Shown here: one piece after another, positions 33,259-35,249 of the stretch | Position numbering within the stretch: position 1 is the first letter of the stretch | Layout of the letters: each line of letters starts with the position of its first letter | Origin: an uncultured beta proteobacterium | GTDB lineage: Bacteria > Pseudomonadota > Gammaproteobacteria > Burkholderiales > Burkholderiaceae_C | Direction: 5' to 3' | Length of the DNA stretch: 35,249 nucleotides | Assembly (NCBI GenBank): GCA_903930255.1 | Contig: CAIYYA010000010.1 | Span: 1-35,249, forward strand | Program-made: the position numbers and the translations under genes | The notes under the pieces: generated by a model | Told to the model about the DNA's origin: nothing | What the model saw: the letters and a program-made list of their open reading frames with translations, nothing else | The model's database searches: none

Positions 33259-35249
33259 TCAAGGAACAATTTTCAAGGTCAACAGATTCAAAAAGTTAAC
33301 CAATTCGAGGGTTTCTTCATAAATGATGCTGGCCTTTGACTGGTTGCCTTTGGTCACACGGCCCGGGTTGTGCGGCGAAGGTACAGCGTCAAACGATTGC
33401 GCCATTTCATCCTCGCGCACCGAACGAATCTCGTGCTCAGGCTCTTTCGGCACAATTTTGCTTTCAGCCAGAAGTGGGTATTTTTGCCCCACAACATCAG
33501 GCACCGCCGCCGCAAAGTTCTTGATGGCAGGTGGCACCGGCAAATGCACCATCGGTGGACGCAGACCCAAGCCGGGGGGAACCCCAGTCAATCGGCTTGC
33601 AAGACCCGTATTGGGAATGATCGGCGCCACCACAGGGCGACCCACTGGTGCCGCAGTTCTGGCTGTCACCTGCTTGGCTGGAGCGGCTTTCGGGCTTGCT
33701 GTGGCTGCTTTAGCTGCTACCGTTTTAGCAGCAACAGCAGCGGGCTGTGTGGCGGGTTTGACGGGTGCTGTCGGAGCTGCCGCGACCGTTGCCTCGGGTG
33801 CTACGGGTGCGGCACTGGGCGCAAGTGCCGCATCCACTGGAGCCTCAGCTTTTTGGGCGGTGCTGCTGGTTGATGTGTCAGCAGTGCTTGCAGATGCGGG
33901 GGCAGTTGCCGCAACTGGTGCCAGGGTGGCTGAAGGTAATGGCGCCGGTGCAGCACCCAAATAAGAAATCAATGCCACTTGTTGGGTCGGCATGGCCATG
34001 ACGGGCGAGTTGACCAAGGTAACTGTTTTCTGCACTGCAGCAACAACTGCTGCACTGGGTGAGCTGGTTGGGTTCGATGAAACGGCAGTGATATCCGCCG
34101 TCAAGCCGGTGGGCTGGGTGAGGCTGTAGTTGACTGCGTCAGCACCCGTCAGGCTGGCCGTCATGGTGACCAGTTTGGCAGTGCCTGCTGTTGCGTCGGA
34201 AAAGTTGCCGGTGGTGGCGTTTTGCAGACTAACCACATCATTCGGAAAAACCGTGCCAGACAGCACAGCACCTGTGATGTTGGCAACGCTTGTGCCGTCG
34301 TAGGGGCGGCTGGCTGCAATTGCGCCGCTCACCGACAGGTTGGCCTGATTGATGGTGCTAAGCGTGTTATCAATGTACGTGATGCTGTAGTTGGCCGTGA
34401 CATCAGCATTGAGTGAATCTTTGATTGTCACGCCCGAAGCGCGAACCGTTTTGCCGCTGCCAGCGTTTTTGTCCAAAAAGGCCTGAATACCGGCACTGAG
34501 CACCGACTCACCTGCGCCAGCGCCAGCAAGCGCAGCTGCTGTGCCGGTGCCAGTCGCTGTGAGCGTTCCGTCATAGGTCTTGCTGACCGCGTTGGCTGTG
34601 ACGGTTAGAGGGGCGGCATTGATGGTGCTGGTGAGGTTGTTGGCAACAGCCAAACTATAGTTATTTCCAGCATTACCATCATTCACGGTGACACCCGAGA
34701 CGGTCACGATCTTGTTGCCGACACCTACATTTTTGTCATTAAAGGCAAAGATGCCGCCATTCAGAGCATCGCCTGCGAACAATGTTCCGGCAGTTACCAC
34801 CAATGCGCCTGCTGCACTCGTGCCACCATCGTAGGTTTTGCTTACTGAAGAAGTGCTAACGGTCAGATTGGCAGGAGTAATGTCAGCCGTGGTGCTTGCC
34901 GTAGAGCTTGCCAGCGTGTAGTTCGCCACATCGGCACCACCCAAGCTAAGACCCGTGACATTCACCGTTTTACCGACTGCAGCATGTTTGTCTGCAAATA
35001 CGCCCGTGCTGCTGGCTACTGAGAGCACATCACCTGCCACCATGCCCGTAAAGCCAGGCGTTGCCGTGTTGAGTGTGGCCGCTGTCGTGCCGTCATATGC
35101 CCGATTGGCTGCTGTGATGCCCGTAATGCTGCTGATCGAGGCTTGCGTGATATTGGCGGTGGTGGTTGCTGTGGTGCTGGCTAACGTGTAGTTGCCCACA
35201 TCCGCACCGCCCAAGATCAAGCCTGTGATGTTGACCGTCTTGCCGTTGG
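33259..35249 (-). CDS. Large YDG-repeat surface protein, C-terminal part (5' end outside window)
   Basis: The visible ~663 residues are the C-terminal part of a large secreted or surface protein, probably a haemagglutinin-like two-partner secretion exoprotein. Frame continuity to the last base shows the start is beyond the window. The first ~390 visible residues are tandem repeats of 85-90 residues, each with a (K/R)xYDGT motif at its start and a phrase like GADVxNYTLAS near its end. There are four full copies and one partial. A ~180-residue Ala/Pro/Val-rich, low-complexity segment follows. Then comes a mixed-charge tail (EPEHEIRSVREDEMAQ) and a hydrophobic end (ELVNFLNLLTLKIVP). The YDG/MBG repeats are known from surface adhesins; the exact binding target is unknown. 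Confidence 0.82.
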   Translation of the reverse strand, partial: NGKTVNITGLILGGADVGNYTLASTTATTTANITQASISSITGITAANRAYDGTTAATLNTATPGFTGMVAGDVLSVASSTGVFADKHAAVGKTVNVTGLSLGGADVANYTLASSTASTTADITPANLTVSTSSVSKTYDGGTSAAGALVVTAGTLFAGDALNGGIFAFNDKNVGVGNKIVTVSGVTVNDGNAGNNYSLAVANNLTSTINAAPLTVTANAVSKTYDGTLTATGTGTAAALAGAGAGESVLSAGIQAFLDKNAGSGKTVRASGVTIKDSLNADVTANYSITYIDNTLSTINQANLSVSGAIAASRPYDGTSVANITGAVLSGTVFPNDVVSLQNATTGNFSDATAGTAKLVTMTASLTGADAVNYSLTQPTGLTADITAVSSNPTSSPSAAVVAAVQKTVTLVNSPVMAMPTQQVALISYLGAAPAPLPSATLAPVAATAPASASTADTSTSSTAQKAEAPVDAALAPSAAPVAPEATVAAAPTAPVKPATQPAAVAAKTVAAKAATASPKAAPAKQVTARTAAPVGRPVVAPIIPNTGLASRLTGVPPGLGLRPPMVHLPVPPAIKNFAAAVPDVVGQKYPLLAESKIVPKEPEHEIRSVREDEMAQSFDAVPSPHNPGRVTKGNQSKASIIYEETLELVNFLNLLTLKIVP
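34081..35249 (-). repeat. Tandem YDG-type repeats in the surface protein
   Basis: Full copies cover about 34870-35136, 34609-34866, 34339-34608 and 34081-34338, and a partial copy continues off the window end. The copy at 34870-35136 and the partial one share nearly the same phrase (GKTVNxTGLxLGGADVxNYT), while the inner copies differ more. The DNA of the two similar copies has diverged at many third positions, so they are not a fresh duplication. Confidence 0.8.

Noticed and set aside
33323-33964. Long plus-strand frame antisense to the surface protein gene
   Set aside because: Its Ala/Gly-rich translation is the mirror of the repetitive Ala/Pro stalk, with no ribosome site or domain.

Overview
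The window looks like a chromosomal segment of a betaproteobacterium of the order Burkholderiales, most likely a member of the Comamonadaceae (Rhodoferax/Polaromonas/Limnohabitans-like; the genus is a guess). The reasons are a housekeeping-type isc operon with Fdx, a Lgt-like/TlpA fusion protein, the circularly permuted ATP-grasp/alpha-E gene pair, moderately GC-rich genes and intergenic/intragenic palindromic repeats of a kind I associate with that family. I see no integrase, transposase, CRISPR array or phage gene, so this is core genome with a few accessory pieces.

Layout. 1-1014 is the 3' half of uvrB. It faces a two-gene minus-strand unit (5297-1039) of a TRAP-type periplasmic binding protein and a membrane GGDEF/EAL c-di-GMP enzyme. 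Divergent from it is the iron-sulfur operon iscR-iscS-iscU-iscA-hscB-hscA-fdx (5436-10832), with an IscR-type operator at the promoter and a palindromic repeat between iscS and iscU. It runs on into dnaQ and a tRNA-Val(CAC) gene. Next come a membrane-anchored TlpA-like thioredoxin, the DNA-uptake channel gene comEC, a circularly permuted ATP-grasp/alpha-E pair and an HDOD regulator (to 18552).

From 18549 the gene order is more mixed: a short-chain dehydrogenase, a ribosome hibernation factor, an RluA-type pseudouridine synthase, a soluble hybrid histidine kinase, a 48-residue basic protein, and a tryptophanase gene with a possible leader peptide. Then follow dnaG (away from rpoD), a type II 3-hydroxyacyl-CoA dehydrogenase with a LiuR-like operator, and a second tRNA-Val (GAC) with a strong terminator. 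The last 8 kb carries a class I glutamine amidotransferase, plsY with a His-rich tail, a rhodanese, a Tas-like aldo/keto reductase, a decayed response regulator-GGDEF gene, an acyl-CoA synthetase, a DUF4239 membrane protein and the C-terminal part of a large YDG-repeat surface protein that runs off the window.

Themes. c-di-GMP and phospho-signalling recur (GGDEF/EAL enzyme, GGDEF relic, HDOD protein, hybrid kinase). The items I would look at first are the candidate tnaC-like leader ORF with an overlapping hairpin before tnaA, the binding protein/GGDEF-EAL pair, the ATP-grasp/alpha-E pair that lacks its usual partners, the tRNA terminator that contains the start codon of the next gene, and the REC-GGDEF pseudogene.
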